Below, piece after piece: positions 27,788 to 37,502 of a stretch of 64,000 bases of DNA. Origin of the DNA: Candidatus Tepidiaquacellales bacterium OLB4/UTCHB1. Its GTDB lineage: Bacteria > Bacteroidota > Ignavibacteria > Tepidaquicellales > Tepidaquicellaceae. The stretch covers positions 62,001 to 126,000 of the forward strand of contig MWSW01000019.1 in NCBI GenBank assembly GCA_002050165.1. Direction: 5' to 3'. Numbering within the stretch: the first letter of the stretch is position 1; the number at the start of each line of letters is the position of its first letter. The notes beneath the pieces were generated by a model. That model ran no database searches. It was not told the DNA's origin and worked only from the letters and a program-made list of their open reading frames with translations. The position numbers and the translations under genes were made by a program.

Positions 27788-27829
27788 CAACAGTTCCTAA
27801 AATAAACCCGTTTCAGTTTTTAATTCACT

Positions 27830-29947
27830 ATGCAAAAAATTGTAATCATAATGATATCATTTCTCTTTTTTCAGGAATTGATTGCTCAGGGTAAAATTAT
27901 TTATCCTGAATCCATGCGTACTGATGTGATTGATAATTACCATGGCGTAGTCGTCGCTGATCCGTACAGGTGGATGGAAGAATTTGGGTCAGATGAGATT
28001 TCAAATTGGATAAAAGAACAAAACAAACTCACCGAATCATATCTTTCGCGAATTCCGTACCGGGATAGTATCCGGGAAGATCTAACCTTACTTTGGAACT
28101 ATCCCAGGTATTCAACACCATTCAAAGCAGGAAAACATCTTTTATATTATTTCAATGACGGGTTAAGACCACAATCTGTACTTTATATCGTCCGGGAGGG
28201 AAAAACTGAACCGGAAGTATTAATTGACCCGAATACTTTTTCTGAAGATGGAACCATTTCATTGTCAGGAGTGTACCCGTCACGCGATGGAAAATATATT
28301 GTTTATTCTGTTTCAGAGTCCGGACTCGACTGGCGTGAGTTCTTTGTGATTTTAACTGCTACCGGGGAACGACTGAAAGATAATTTGAAGTTTATAAAAT
28401 TTTCCGGTGCTGACTGGTTTAAAGACGGATTTTTTTATTCGAGGTACGATAACGTTGATACCAATGAAATGATTACAACTTCAAATGAATCGTCAAAAAT
28501 TTACTATCATAAAATCGGTACATCACAAAGCGAAGATTCGCTGGTTTATGAAGATATAGACAATCCAATGTCATCTCATTGGATTTTTTCATCTGAAGAT
28601 GAGGAATATCTCTTCCTTGGAAAATCCAAAATGGGAGAAGATGGGAATGAATTATATTTCAAAGATCTGACAGCAATAGATACAGGTTGGAGACCGGTTT
28701 TTACAGGTTGGGGTGATTCTTATTCGGTTATTTATAAAATCGGTAAACAGATAATTGTTAGAACCGATAATGGAGCGGAAAACTATAAGTTGATAAAATT
28801 TGATCCGGTAGCAATAAATGAAACTATTACAGAAATTGTTCCCGAAAGTAGAGATGTTTTAAGTTCCGTATCGGCGGCCGGTGATAAATTGTTCCTGACT
28901 TACATGAGAGATGTTGCCGATGTCGTTCTGGTAAGTGATTTTGATGGAAATATAGTTAATCAAATCAAATTCCCGAACCTTGGCAATGTCTGGGGATTTG
29001 ACGGGAAGTCCGATGATACTGAAGTCTTTTATATGTTTAATTCTTACGTGAATCCACCGACAATTTTCAAGTATAATATTGCTGATGGGAAAAGTGAAGT
29101 TTATATAAAGGAAAATCTGCAGTTCAATCCTGATAACTATGAATCGAGACGCATATTTTACAAATCGAAAGATGGGACGGAGATACCAATGTACATTACA
29201 TTTAAGAAAGGAATTACTCTCGACGGTCAAAACCCTGTACTGCTGTATGGTTACGGTGGATTCAATATTTCATTATTACCCGGTTTCAATATATCAAACA
29301 AAGTATTTCTGGATAACGGTGGAGTTTATGCGGTTGCAAATATCAGAGGTGGCGGTGAGTATGGGAAGCGATGGCATGAACAGGGGACGAAATTTAATAA
29401 ACAAAACGTGTTCGACGATTTCATCGCTGCTGCAGAATATTTGATGGAAGAAGGTTATACCAATCCGGAGAAACTAGCAATTAAAGGTGGTTCAAACGGG
29501 GGGCTTCTTATTGGCGCTGTAATTAATCAAAGACCGGATTTGTTCAAAGTAGCTGTACCACAGGTAGGTGTAATGGATATGTTGCGGTTTCATAAGTTCA
29601 CAATCGGTTGGGGTTGGATAACTGATTTCGGTTCGAGTGATAATAAGGAAGAGTTTGAATACCTTTATAAATACTCACCTTTGCACAACATCAAGCCAGA
29701 TACAAAATACCCTGCGATTCTTGTTACTACTTCAGAATTTGATGACAGGGTAGTTCCGGCTCACTCATTTAAATATACTGCAGAGTTGCAATATACATTA
29801 TCAGATGATAACCTCGCTTTAATAAGGATTGAAAGTAAAGCAGGGCATGGTTCGGGCAAGCCTATAACAAAAGTTATTGATGAGCAGACTGATATCTGGG
29901 CTTTTATTATGTACAACTTGGGAATGAGCTACAAACGGGTTCTATGA
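27830..29947 (+). CDS. Prolyl oligopeptidase, S9A family
   Basis: A 705-residue serine peptidase that cuts short peptides after proline. A signal peptide (about 1-19, ending LIAQG) suggests export to the periplasm. The N-terminal VVADPYRWMEE segment and beta-propeller precede the alpha/beta hydrolase domain. Catalytic residues are Ser555 (GGSNGGLL), the Asp at 638/639 (FDDRVVP) and His673 (AGHGSGKP). It starts 42 bp after kgd, perhaps by read-through, and its end overlaps the convergent selU gene by 19 bp. Confidence 0.94.
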   Translation: MQKIVIIMISFLFFQELIAQGKIIYPESMRTDVIDNYHGVVVADPYRWMEEFGSDEISNWIKEQNKLTESYLSRIPYRDSIREDLTLLWNYPRYSTPFKAGKHLLYYFNDGLRPQSVLYIVREGKTEPEVLIDPNTFSEDGTISLSGVYPSRDGKYIVYSVSESGLDWREFFVILTATGERLKDNLKFIKFSGADWFKDGFFYSRYDNVDTNEMITTSNESSKIYYHKIGTSQSEDSLVYEDIDNPMSSHWIFSSEDEEYLFLGKSKMGEDGNELYFKDLTAIDTGWRPVFTGWGDSYSVIYKIGKQIIVRTDNGAENYKLIKFDPVAINETITEIVPESRDVLSSVSAAGDKLFLTYMRDVADVVLVSDFDGNIVNQIKFPNLGNVWGFDGKSDDTEVFYMFNSYVNPPTIFKYNIADGKSEVYIKENLQFNPDNYESRRIFYKSKDGTEIPMYITFKKGITLDGQNPVLLYGYGGFNISLLPGFNISNKVFLDNGGVYAVANIRGGGEYGKRWHEQGTKFNKQNVFDDFIAAAEYLMEEGYTNPEKLAIKGGSNGGLLIGAVINQRPDLFKVAVPQVGVMDMLRFHKFTIGWGWITDFGSSDNKEEFEYLYKYSPLHNIKPDTKYPAILVTTSEFDDRVVPAHSFKYTAELQYTLSDDNLALIRIESKAGHGSGKPITKVIDEQTDIWAFIMYNLGMSYKRVL

Positions 29948-31113
29948 TAGTCGTTTTGATATTTGTTTAGAAAATCCTTTAATACATTTACTGTATCACG
30001 TAAATTCTCATGTTCGATTACAAGCAGTGGTGTTTTCTTTTTTTGTTTATACCTCAGATCATAATATTTTTTTATCAGCGTTTCACAAAAATAATAACTA
30101 TCCCCACGGTTTAAAGCTGTCAGACAATTATTGTAAACGGAGTTACTAATTTTTGCTCTAAAGTAATTTTCAAATTTTGTGAAAGTTTTCAATACAAGTT
30201 CAATCCCTTCATTATCACTACCGAAATAATCTTTTTCAATCCTCTTTACTCTGGTATCAAGTCCTGATGTTAGAGTTAAACACGGACATTCCTGAAGGTC
30301 GTTGTAAATCAAATCCGGTAGGATGAAATTCCCGATTTTCCTGCTCTCGCTTTCAATGAGGTACCGGCGATGGAATGTACCATAATTTGAAATACCCTTT
30401 ACGATATGGGAAAACACATTGTTTTCAAATGCGGATTGTGAATGTACAGGATCATAGTTCCGGATTAAGTACGGAATTGCCCCGAATAAGCTTGAATAGT
30501 GTTTAGCAGCATTTTCGAGATCAATGACATTTGTAAAATCATTAGCAGCGCGTAGTAATTCCGATTTACCTGTCCCTGTCAGCCCAGCGATTTCAAGGAG
30601 TTCGAAAGGAAGAATGGATCGTGAAAAGAATGAATTAACTAATCGCCGATAGGATTTAAATCCGCCGCTAATTATTACAGGTTTATAACCGAGATCGGAA
30701 ATCATTTTTGCAAGGTAACTACTTCTTCCACCACCTCGCCAACAATATAAAATTATTATTTTCCCTCGAGCATTGTTGTCAGACAGAAAGTTTTTCAAAG
30801 TGTGAATTTTAGGGTCGGCATATTGCATAGCCAACCAAACTGCAGCGCTTTGGGAATAATTTTTATAAATCTGGCCAACATTATGCCTTTCATAATTTGA
30901 AAGGACGGGGAAGTTAACTGCATTAGGAATTGTTGATTCTCCGAACTCCTTCTCTGATCGCGCATCAATAATTAAAGTATCAGTGGACTTGTAATTAAGA
31001 CTAAATATGTCTTTTATGTCAACCCGCTCCCAGTTATATCCAGCAAAAATTTCCTTTAACGTTGGAACATTCGAGTCAACTGCATTACGGACGAAATCAA
31101 AAATGTTTTCCAT
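29929..31113 (-). CDS. selU: tRNA 2-selenouridine synthase
   Basis: SelU (MnmH) replaces sulfur by selenium at the wobble 2-thiouridine of some tRNAs, through a geranylated intermediate. The 394 residues hold a rhodanese domain with catalytic Cys124 (LYCWRGGGRS) and a P-loop domain (GLTGTGKS, 177-184). About 40 residues precede the rhodanese core, slightly more than usual. SelD, which makes selenophosphate for it, is two genes upstream on the same strand. One base separates it from the small barrel gene. Confidence 0.93.
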   Translation of the reverse strand: MENIFDFVRNAVDSNVPTLKEIFAGYNWERVDIKDIFSLNYKSTDTLIIDARSEKEFGESTIPNAVNFPVLSNYERHNVGQIYKNYSQSAAVWLAMQYADPKIHTLKNFLSDNNARGKIIILYCWRGGGRSSYLAKMISDLGYKPVIISGGFKSYRRLVNSFFSRSILPFELLEIAGLTGTGKSELLRAANDFTNVIDLENAAKHYSSLFGAIPYLIRNYDPVHSQSAFENNVFSHIVKGISNYGTFHRRYLIESESRKIGNFILPDLIYNDLQECPCLTLTSGLDTRVKRIEKDYFGSDNEGIELVLKTFTKFENYFRAKISNSVYNNCLTALNRGDSYYFCETLIKKYYDLRYKQKKKTPLLVIEHENLRDTVNVLKDFLNKYQNDYHRTRL

Positions 31114-31114
31114 A

Positions 31115-31588
31115 TTAGAAACTCATCCCTGCGCTAAACCCGTAAGCTGATGATGTTTTGTCCATGAATAAAATGTTAGCGTTGAATTTAACGAAATATT
31201 TTCTGTCTTTCCCAAATCTATATCCGGCTCCTGTAGTTAGACCGGCTGTAATTCCTCGTTTATTAAGAAATCCGATTAAACCAATTCCTCCAAGTTCAAG
31301 AAAGAAATCGCGTTTAGAAGGTTTTATGTACGTTCTTAAACCGGTATTCAGCTCAAGGGTTTGATTTCCCGAACCAATATATCCAATAACCCCGCTGTAA
31401 ACTTCCGGCAACTCTCCGGGGTTATACCGATATTCCAAACCGGCACCAATCAAAATGTCCTTCCCAATATTTCGTGCAGGAACCTTTGTGGAAACTAAGG
31501 CAGAAAAATGATCGTCTTTTTGAACCTGAGAAAATCCTGTGTTAAGAAGCAATATATTAAAAAGAAATATGCCAATTAAGGTTTTCAT
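31115..31588 (-). CDS. Small outer-membrane-type protein, unknown function
   Basis: A 157-residue protein with a signal peptide (about 1-20, ending GFSQ) and alternating beta-strands ending in Phe (GFSAGMSF), like a small eight-stranded outer-membrane barrel. Glycine-rich turns such as GLTTGAGYRFGKDRKYF support this. No family was recognised. It lies between selD and selU, one base from selU, which may be only chance co-transcription. Confidence 0.72.
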   Translation of the reverse strand: MKTLIGIFLFNILLLNTGFSQVQKDDHFSALVSTKVPARNIGKDILIGAGLEYRYNPGELPEVYSGVIGYIGSGNQTLELNTGLRTYIKPSKRDFFLELGGIGLIGFLNKRGITAGLTTGAGYRFGKDRKYFVKFNANILFMDKTSSAYGFSAGMSF

Positions 31589-31644
31589 CTGAAAATTTTA
31601 TTTTCGTTTTATCATTATATCTTAAAAAATCATTTGTGTTTCAT

Positions 31645-32682
31645 TTATACAAACCTTATAACTTGCTCGCTTATAACTTTCCCAATTATCCTCGCATCAT
31701 CGGAGTTTAATTCAGACATAAAACTGTTGCAATTACTTTCATCGAGGCAAATCAATAATCCGCCTGACGTTTGAGGATCGTAAATTATATGTTCGAGAAA
31801 GACATCAATTTCTTTTTCCCATATTACGAAATCTTTTGTGTATTCTCTATTCGACCTGTCGCCACGAGTGAACAATCCTTCGTTTATCGCATCTCTGACT
31901 CCATTTAATACTGGGATGGCCGATGTATTTATTTCAAGTCCTGTTTTGCTTGCCTTTGATAGTTGCATCGCGTGTCCGGCGAAACCAAATCCGGTAATAT
32001 CCGTGCAGGCGCTTGCATTATATTTTAACATTAGTTCAGAAGCAGATTTATTTAATGTTGTCATTGAGTTGATTAACCCTTCGTAAATTTCACCTGAATC
32101 CAATCCTTTAAACTTAATACAATTGTTGAGCAATCCTGTCCCGAGCGCTTTTGTTAAGATAACGCAATCGCCTGGTTTTGCACCGGAATTTGTTACGAAT
32201 GATTTAATATTAGCTTTACCGGTTACTGACATACCGTAAAGAATTTCGGGGATATCAACCGAATGCCCCCCAATGACAGCACAATTGGCCTCCTTCGCCT
32301 TTTGCATCCCACCTTTCAATATGTCCCTTAAAATCCCTAAATCTTGTGTTTGCGGAAATGCGATAATATTGAGAGCGCTTAGCGGTGTTCCACCCATGGC
32401 GTAAATATCGCTTAACGCATTTGCCGCTGCTATTTGACCGAAAATAAACGGATCGTCAACGACCGGAGTAAAGAAATCGGTAGTGTGAATAAGTGCAATT
32501 TGATCGTCGAGCCTGTAAACACCTGCATCGTCTTTAACGTCAAAATTCACAAGAATATTTTCGTTGGAATACCAATTAATACCGGAGAGCGCCTCAGAGA
32601 GAATATCAGGGAAAATTTTCGCAGCGCACCCTGCAGATTTTACAAGTTGTGTTAATCGTACCTTTTCCAAATTTCGCTTCAA
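31645..32682 (-). CDS. selD: Selenide, water dikinase
   Basis: SelD makes selenophosphate from selenide and ATP. The 345 residues include the catalytic Cys19 and Lys22 (SAGCAAK); the Sec/Cys position is Cys and the second cysteine of the E. coli GCGCK motif is Ala. Other family text is DDAGVYRLDDQIALIHTTDFFTPVVDDP, the IGGHSVDIPE and TKALGTGLL segments and the end PQTSGGLLI. There is no in-frame UGA. Together with selU it forms a selenium-tRNA module. No selA, selB or selC was found in the window. Confidence 0.95.
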   Translation of the reverse strand: MKRNLEKVRLTQLVKSAGCAAKIFPDILSEALSGINWYSNENILVNFDVKDDAGVYRLDDQIALIHTTDFFTPVVDDPFIFGQIAAANALSDIYAMGGTPLSALNIIAFPQTQDLGILRDILKGGMQKAKEANCAVIGGHSVDIPEILYGMSVTGKANIKSFVTNSGAKPGDCVILTKALGTGLLNNCIKFKGLDSGEIYEGLINSMTTLNKSASELMLKYNASACTDITGFGFAGHAMQLSKASKTGLEINTSAIPVLNGVRDAINEGLFTRGDRSNREYTKDFVIWEKEIDVFLEHIIYDPQTSGGLLICLDESNCNSFMSELNSDDARIIGKVISEQVIRFV

Positions 32683-32794
32683 TTTATTGTATCAAAATTG
32701 AAGTATTAGAAATCTAATTCAAGATAAAACCTTCTCTGAATTGAATTGAATAAACTATGTATCAGTTGTAAAATTGTTGAAAATAATTTTAAGA

Positions 32795-33976
32795 ATGGAA
32801 AATGTTTTAAATCATAAGTCATATAAAAAGAATTTTGTTGTTGTATTGGTGATTGTTGTAACTCTCATTGTGTCAATGATTGCCGGCGGTTTTTTAATTG
32901 GTAAGTACTTCAGCAATGAAAAGAATGTTCCGGTGTTATCAAAAGAACAATTAAATGAAAATGTAAGCGAAGACAGGAAGAATGCGATTACGAGTGTGGT
33001 AAGTAAAGTATCAGATGCAATAGTTGGAATTAACGTCGAGGAAGTTCGTGAAGTAAGAAATCCATTTTATGATGATCCTTTTTTCAGGCAGTTCTTTGGT
33101 GATATTGGTCCGCAAAAGCAAGTAGTTCGTGGACTGGGATCGGGTTTTATTATTTCACCTGATGGTTATATTCTGACTAACGATCACGTTGCAGGAAACG
33201 CAACTAAAATATCCGTAACTTTAACTACGGGCGAAACTGTTCAGGCAGAATTGATTGGTTCTGATCAGGTAAGCGATGTGGCACTGCTGAAAATCGATAA
33301 AAAGAATCTCCCTTATCTTGAGTTTGCAAACTCTGATAATGTATTGATAGGTGAGTGGGCAATCGCGTTCGGAAATCCGTTTGGGTTGTTTGAGATTAAT
33401 GACAAACCAACGGTAACAGTGGGAGTTGTGAGCGCAACTAATATGTCTGTTACTGCGGAGGGGAGGCGCGTTTACAAGGATATGATTCAAACCGATGCAT
33501 CTATAAACTCTGGTAACTCAGGCGGTCCGTTGGTTGATATTGAGGGTAAGGTTATTGGGATGAACACTATAATATATACTGGTGGGTCATTCAGCTCCGG
33601 AAGTATTGGAGTTGGATTTGCTATCTCAATAAATAGGGTAGTAAATATTATGAACGAACTTAAAGCGAAAGGTTCGATTGACAGGAATTTTAATGTTGGG
33701 TTTAACATTCAACCGGTAGATGAACGGATTGCACAATATTACGAACTTGAAAAAGCGGAGGGTGTGATAGTTACTCAGATTTTGCGTGGAGGACTCGCTG
33801 ATAGGGCTGGCTTGAAACCGGAGGATATAATTATTGGCGTTAATGGGAAACCTGTCAGAAATCAACAAGACTTAGTTTATGTAATCAACGATTCGCGTGT
33901 TGGTGATGTGCTTATATTGAAAATTCTAAGAGATGGTGATGAACGGGAAATTGAAATGACACTTGAAGGACAATGA
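32795..33976 (+). CDS. HtrA/Deg-family serine protease
   Basis: A 393-residue envelope protease and chaperone. The ATG at 32795 is preferred over in-frame TTG codons at 32774 and 32777. One N-terminal membrane helix (about residues 14-36) anchors it facing the periplasm. The trypsin-like triad is His131 (LTNDHVAG), Asp161 (SDVALLKID) and Ser242 (NSGNSGGPL). One PDZ domain follows (about 300-390, GLADRAGLKPEDIIIGVNGKPV), as in DegS or HhoA rather than two-PDZ DegP. It is a single gene upstream of rnhA. Confidence 0.93.
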   Translation: MENVLNHKSYKKNFVVVLVIVVTLIVSMIAGGFLIGKYFSNEKNVPVLSKEQLNENVSEDRKNAITSVVSKVSDAIVGINVEEVREVRNPFYDDPFFRQFFGDIGPQKQVVRGLGSGFIISPDGYILTNDHVAGNATKISVTLTTGETVQAELIGSDQVSDVALLKIDKKNLPYLEFANSDNVLIGEWAIAFGNPFGLFEINDKPTVTVGVVSATNMSVTAEGRRVYKDMIQTDASINSGNSGGPLVDIEGKVIGMNTIIYTGGSFSSGSIGVGFAISINRVVNIMNELKAKGSIDRNFNVGFNIQPVDERIAQYYELEKAEGVIVTQILRGGLADRAGLKPEDIIIGVNGKPVRNQQDLVYVINDSRVGDVLILKILRDGDEREIEMTLEGQ

Positions 33977-34032
33977 ATATCCCCAATAAAAAAAAGTTCA
34001 AAGTAATATAATTAAAATTTCGCAGGTTAGTT

Positions 34033-34497
34033 TTGACTTCGTTGGGACATAATTACATTCACATATACTCAGACGGTGCTTGTTCAGGTAACCAACTGAA
34101 GGGAAATAAGGGAGGTTGGGCAGCCGTGATGATTTCCAATAATAAAAAAAAAGAAATAAGTGGTTGCGAATGCAACACTACCAATCAACGTATGGAGTTG
34201 ACGGCTGCAATTAAAGCTCTCGAAACGTTGAAATCAAACAACTTTGAGGTCAGACTATATACTGATAGTGCGTACATTACGAATTGTTTCAATGAAAAAT
34301 GGTATATAAAATGGAAGAAGAATGGTTGGTTAAACTCTAACCGCCAACCTGTTAAGAATCGTGATTTATGGGAAAGGTTAATTGAGTTAGTTGATAAATT
34401 CAATGTGAAAATATTAAAGGTCAAGGGACATTCGGGCGATGAATATAATGAACGTGCAGATAAGCTTGCTAAAGATGTTTTAATGAATGGTTGTTAA
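34033..34497 (+). CDS. rnhA: Ribonuclease HI
   Basis: RNase H cuts RNA in RNA-DNA hybrids. All catalytic residues are visible: Asp14 (IYSDGACSGN), Glu55 (RMELTAAI), Asp78 (YTDSAYI), His133 (KGHSG) and Asp143 (NERADKLA). The basic handle KWKKNGWLNSN is present. At 154 residues it is normal length. No ATG precedes the core; the TTG at 34033 or the TTG at 34042 must be used as start. It follows htrA by 56 bp. Confidence 0.93.
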   Translation: MTSLGHNYIHIYSDGACSGNQLKGNKGGWAAVMISNNKKKEISGCECNTTNQRMELTAAIKALETLKSNNFEVRLYTDSAYITNCFNEKWYIKWKKNGWLNSNRQPVKNRDLWERLIELVDKFNVKILKVKGHSGDEYNERADKLAKDVLMNGC

Positions 34498-34796
34498 ATT
34501 AATTTAATCACACTCTGAGATTCAGGTGGCAAATTTTATCCGGTAGTAATAAGCAAGAATCAATTCAGAATTAGACATCACTTTCCCTTTCATTTTGTTG
34601 CTCTTATTTAATTATTTGCAGTAAATAGAAATTCATTTTAATTGTTTCCGTTGTGAGAATTGGTGTAGCACTTTCCTCACCGATGTAAAATTTCCCTTGG
34701 TAATTTTGGAAAGGCGATCTTTGTGAAGTACTTCTTCCATACAATTAAAGATCTATATTCGGTAAATTATTCACCACAATAAAATCTTATTCCTCA
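34498..34796. other. Intergenic stretch upstream of the FAD-oxidase operon
   Basis: About 300 bp of AT-rich sequence that must hold the promoter of the next three-gene operon. No gene, RNA or strong repeat was recognised. Confidence 0.4.
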
Positions 34797-36182
34797 ATGT
34801 CTGAAGTATCCACAGAGTTGAAAAAAATTTGTGGTGAAGAGAGCGTATTTGAAACTGATGAAGTACTTGAAAATTATTCTCACGATTTCACCGAAGACCT
34901 AAGTTTCAAGCCTGATATTGTTGTAAAACCATCAACCGCGGAACAGATCTCGGAAATAATGAAACTCGCAAACGAGACCTGTTATCCCGTAGTTGTACGT
35001 GGAGGTGGTACGGGACTATCAGGTGGCGCGCTTGCAGTAAAAGGTGGTATTATAATCTCAATGGAAAAATTCAACAGGATTCTGGAAATTGATGCGGAAA
35101 ATTTTCAAGCCACTGTTGAACCCGGAGTAATTACGGAAGTCTTTCAGAATGAATGTATCAAGTACGGTATGCATTATCCTCCCGATCCTGCTTCGAAGGG
35201 GAGTTGTACCCTCGGAGGAAATCTTGCAGAATGTTCAGGAGGGCCACGGGCAGTTAAATACGGTGTAACGAAGGATTATGTACTTGGTGTCGAATGCATA
35301 ACTCCAACAGGTGAAATTATTAATACCGGTGCAAAAGTGTTGAAAAATGTAACCGGCTACAATCTCACTCAATTAATCATCGGGAGCGAAGGTACACTTG
35401 GAATAATCACAAAAATTTATTTCAGGTTAATTCCGTATTTCAAGCATAGGAAGGTATTACTTGCTGCATTTAATTCAATTGAAACTGCTCTTGGAGTAGT
35501 ATCAAAAATATTCCATAGCGGGGTAACACCGTCTGCAATTGAGTTTATGGAGAAATCCGCAATTCTGGCTGCTGAAAAGCAACTTGGTAAAGTATTCCCG
35601 AATAATTTTGCCGATGCACAATTATTAATTGAAGTTGATGGCAATAACGAAACGATGATAGATGAAGAGCTTGAACTAATCGCAGAAGTACTTGAAAGTA
35701 ACGGTGTAATTGAGATAATCGTAGCCGAAGATGAAAATAAAATGAACGAATTGTGGGCTTTGAGAAGATGTCTGGGTGAAGCTGTAAAATCTATTTCTGC
35801 ATATAAAGAAGAGGATACGGTAGTCCCTCGCGCTAAAATGCCGGAGCTCATTTCGGGAGTCAAAAAAATATCCGAAAAATTTGGAATAACGACCATGTGT
35901 TACGGCCACGCAGGCGATGGTAATGTTCATGTTAATATTTTAAAGGATAAACTCGATGATTACTCTTGGGAGAACACTCTTGATTCAGCTATCAGGGAAA
36001 TTTTCAGGCTTACAGTATCACTCGGGGGAACAATTTCCGGTGAACACGGAATTGGATATACTCAAAAAAACTATCTGCCGATTGCACTTGGCTCAGAAGA
36101 AATAAAACTTATGAAAGAAATCAAACGGGTTTTTGATCCAAACAATATTTTAAACCCGGATAAAATTTTTCCGGATATATGA
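34797..36182 (+). CDS. GlcD-like FAD-linked oxidase
   Basis: A 461-residue flavoprotein of the VAO/PCMH family that oxidises a 2-hydroxyacid such as glycolate or D-lactate. The FAD domain shows VVVRGGGTGLSGGAL, the PPDPASKGSCTLGGNLAE stretch and a NVTGYNLTQLIIGSEGTLG segment. The C-terminal domain has GHAGDGNVHVNIL and the SGEHGIGYTQKNYLP end, as in GlcD. No GlcE/GlcF partner or iron-sulfur domain is adjacent. The stop overlaps the thioesterase start (ATGA). Confidence 0.92.
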   Translation: MSEVSTELKKICGEESVFETDEVLENYSHDFTEDLSFKPDIVVKPSTAEQISEIMKLANETCYPVVVRGGGTGLSGGALAVKGGIIISMEKFNRILEIDAENFQATVEPGVITEVFQNECIKYGMHYPPDPASKGSCTLGGNLAECSGGPRAVKYGVTKDYVLGVECITPTGEIINTGAKVLKNVTGYNLTQLIIGSEGTLGIITKIYFRLIPYFKHRKVLLAAFNSIETALGVVSKIFHSGVTPSAIEFMEKSAILAAEKQLGKVFPNNFADAQLLIEVDGNNETMIDEELELIAEVLESNGVIEIIVAEDENKMNELWALRRCLGEAVKSISAYKEEDTVVPRAKMPELISGVKKISEKFGITTMCYGHAGDGNVHVNILKDKLDDYSWENTLDSAIREIFRLTVSLGGTISGEHGIGYTQKNYLPIALGSEEIKLMKEIKRVFDPNNILNPDKIFPDI

Positions 36183-36583
36183 TTGAAACTGTCACAAAAA
36201 TACGGGTTCTTTATGCGCACACTGATAAAATGGGTGTGGTGAATAATTCCAGATATCTTGAATATTTTGAGGCAGGCAGGAACGAACTGTTGCGAGAAAT
36301 CGGATGTCCGTACACAATATTTGAATCGAATAACGTATTGCTTCCGGTTACAGAAGTGTATTGTAAATATATCGCGGGAGTCAGGTACGACGATGTTTTA
36401 GAAGTTAGAGCAATGTTAAAAGAAGTTCCCGGAGCACGGATCAAAATTTTTTATGAAGTTACAACCGGCGGAAAGATTGCTGCTACCGGTTACACAGTTC
36501 ATTCATTTGTGGATTCTGTCAAGTTTAAAGCGAGAAGGCCACCTGAAGATTTTGTTGAGTTAATCAAATCGAAACTGAAATGA
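36179..36583 (+). CDS. YbgC/4HBT-family acyl-CoA thioesterase
   Basis: A 134-residue hotdog-fold enzyme that hydrolyses acyl-CoA esters. The catalytic Asp16 lies in YAHTDKMGVVNNSRYLEYFE, the hallmark of the 4-hydroxybenzoyl-CoA thioesterase group. Length is typical. It overlaps both neighbours by ATGA junctions, so the oxidase, thioesterase and nadC are one operon. Chain-length preference unknown. Confidence 0.93.
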   Translation: MIETVTKIRVLYAHTDKMGVVNNSRYLEYFEAGRNELLREIGCPYTIFESNNVLLPVTEVYCKYIAGVRYDDVLEVRAMLKEVPGARIKIFYEVTTGGKIAATGYTVHSFVDSVKFKARRPPEDFVELIKSKLK

Positions 36584-37446
36584 ACTATTACAAGGATTTC
36601 GATTTTCTTACTGCAGATAAGTTAATTAAACTCGCTATCAAAGAAGATCTGGGTAATGGTGATGTTACTGCATTAAGATTTATAGATAAGAAATTAAATT
36701 CGCAGGCTGTTGTTAAAGTAAAGGATTATGGAATTATAGCAGGATTGAAAATCTTTAAGCGGATTTTTAAACATGTTGACCCATCTGTGAAAGTAAGGCT
36801 AATAATGAAAGATGGCGATAAGGTTAAGAACGGGGATATAGTTGCAACTTTAAAAGGTAACACGAGGAGTTTACTCGCCGCAGAACGACTCTCACTGAAC
36901 TTATTACAACGGATGAGCGGTATTGCCACCCATACGAGTGAAATGATTTCAAAACTCAATAACCCATTAACTAAAATTATTGATACTCGAAAAACAACCC
37001 CGAACTTGAGAATATTCGAGAAACTTGCAGTAAAAATCGGTGGCGGGAAAAATCACAGAATGGGTTTATATGACATGATTTTAATTAAAGATAATCACAT
37101 TGAGGCTAACGGTGGGATTGAAAAACTTCTTAGTAAAATGCAGCGGCAAAATAATAATCCGGAACTCAAAACTGAAATTGAAGTAAGAAACATATTTGAA
37201 TTTGAGAAAGTGCTTAAACATGGCAAAGGAATAATAGACGTGGTGCTCTTGGATAATTTTAAAATCACCGATTTGAAGAAAGCAGTGAAAATGAACGATG
37301 GATCATTTGAAATTGAAGTATCAGGCAACGTGAATCCGGACAATATTAAAAAGTATTCAGATATAAAAGGGATTGATTATATCTCAAGCGGTTCACTTAC
37401 ACATTCAGTGAAATCTTTGGATATTTCTCTGGAATTTCTATCTTGA
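36580..37446 (+). CDS. nadC: Nicotinate-nucleotide pyrophosphorylase (carboxylating)
   Basis: NadC makes nicotinate mononucleotide from quinolinate and PRPP in NAD synthesis. The 288 residues include the AIKEDLGNGDVTA start, LSLNLLQRMSGIATHT, the DTRKTTPNLR motif, KIGGGKNHRMGLYDMILIKDNH, and the IEVSGNVNPDNIKKYSDI barrel end. No nadA or nadB is nearby. The start overlaps the thioesterase stop by four bases. Confidence 0.95.
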   Translation: MNYYKDFDFLTADKLIKLAIKEDLGNGDVTALRFIDKKLNSQAVVKVKDYGIIAGLKIFKRIFKHVDPSVKVRLIMKDGDKVKNGDIVATLKGNTRSLLAAERLSLNLLQRMSGIATHTSEMISKLNNPLTKIIDTRKTTPNLRIFEKLAVKIGGGKNHRMGLYDMILIKDNHIEANGGIEKLLSKMQRQNNNPELKTEIEVRNIFEFEKVLKHGKGIIDVVLLDNFKITDLKKAVKMNDGSFEIEVSGNVNPDNIKKYSDIKGIDYISSGSLTHSVKSLDISLEFLS

Positions 37447-37502
37447 AATAGAATAATTGTTGAATTAATTTCGAGTTTTAATAAATTAAACCCTAAGTCA
37501 AC

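Noticed and set aside
34797-36182. DprE1-like epimerase partner for the prenylphosphoryl-pentose genes
   Set aside because: The FAD domain fits, but the C-terminal GHAGDGNVHVN and SGEHGIG motifs are those of GlcD-type hydroxyacid oxidases.
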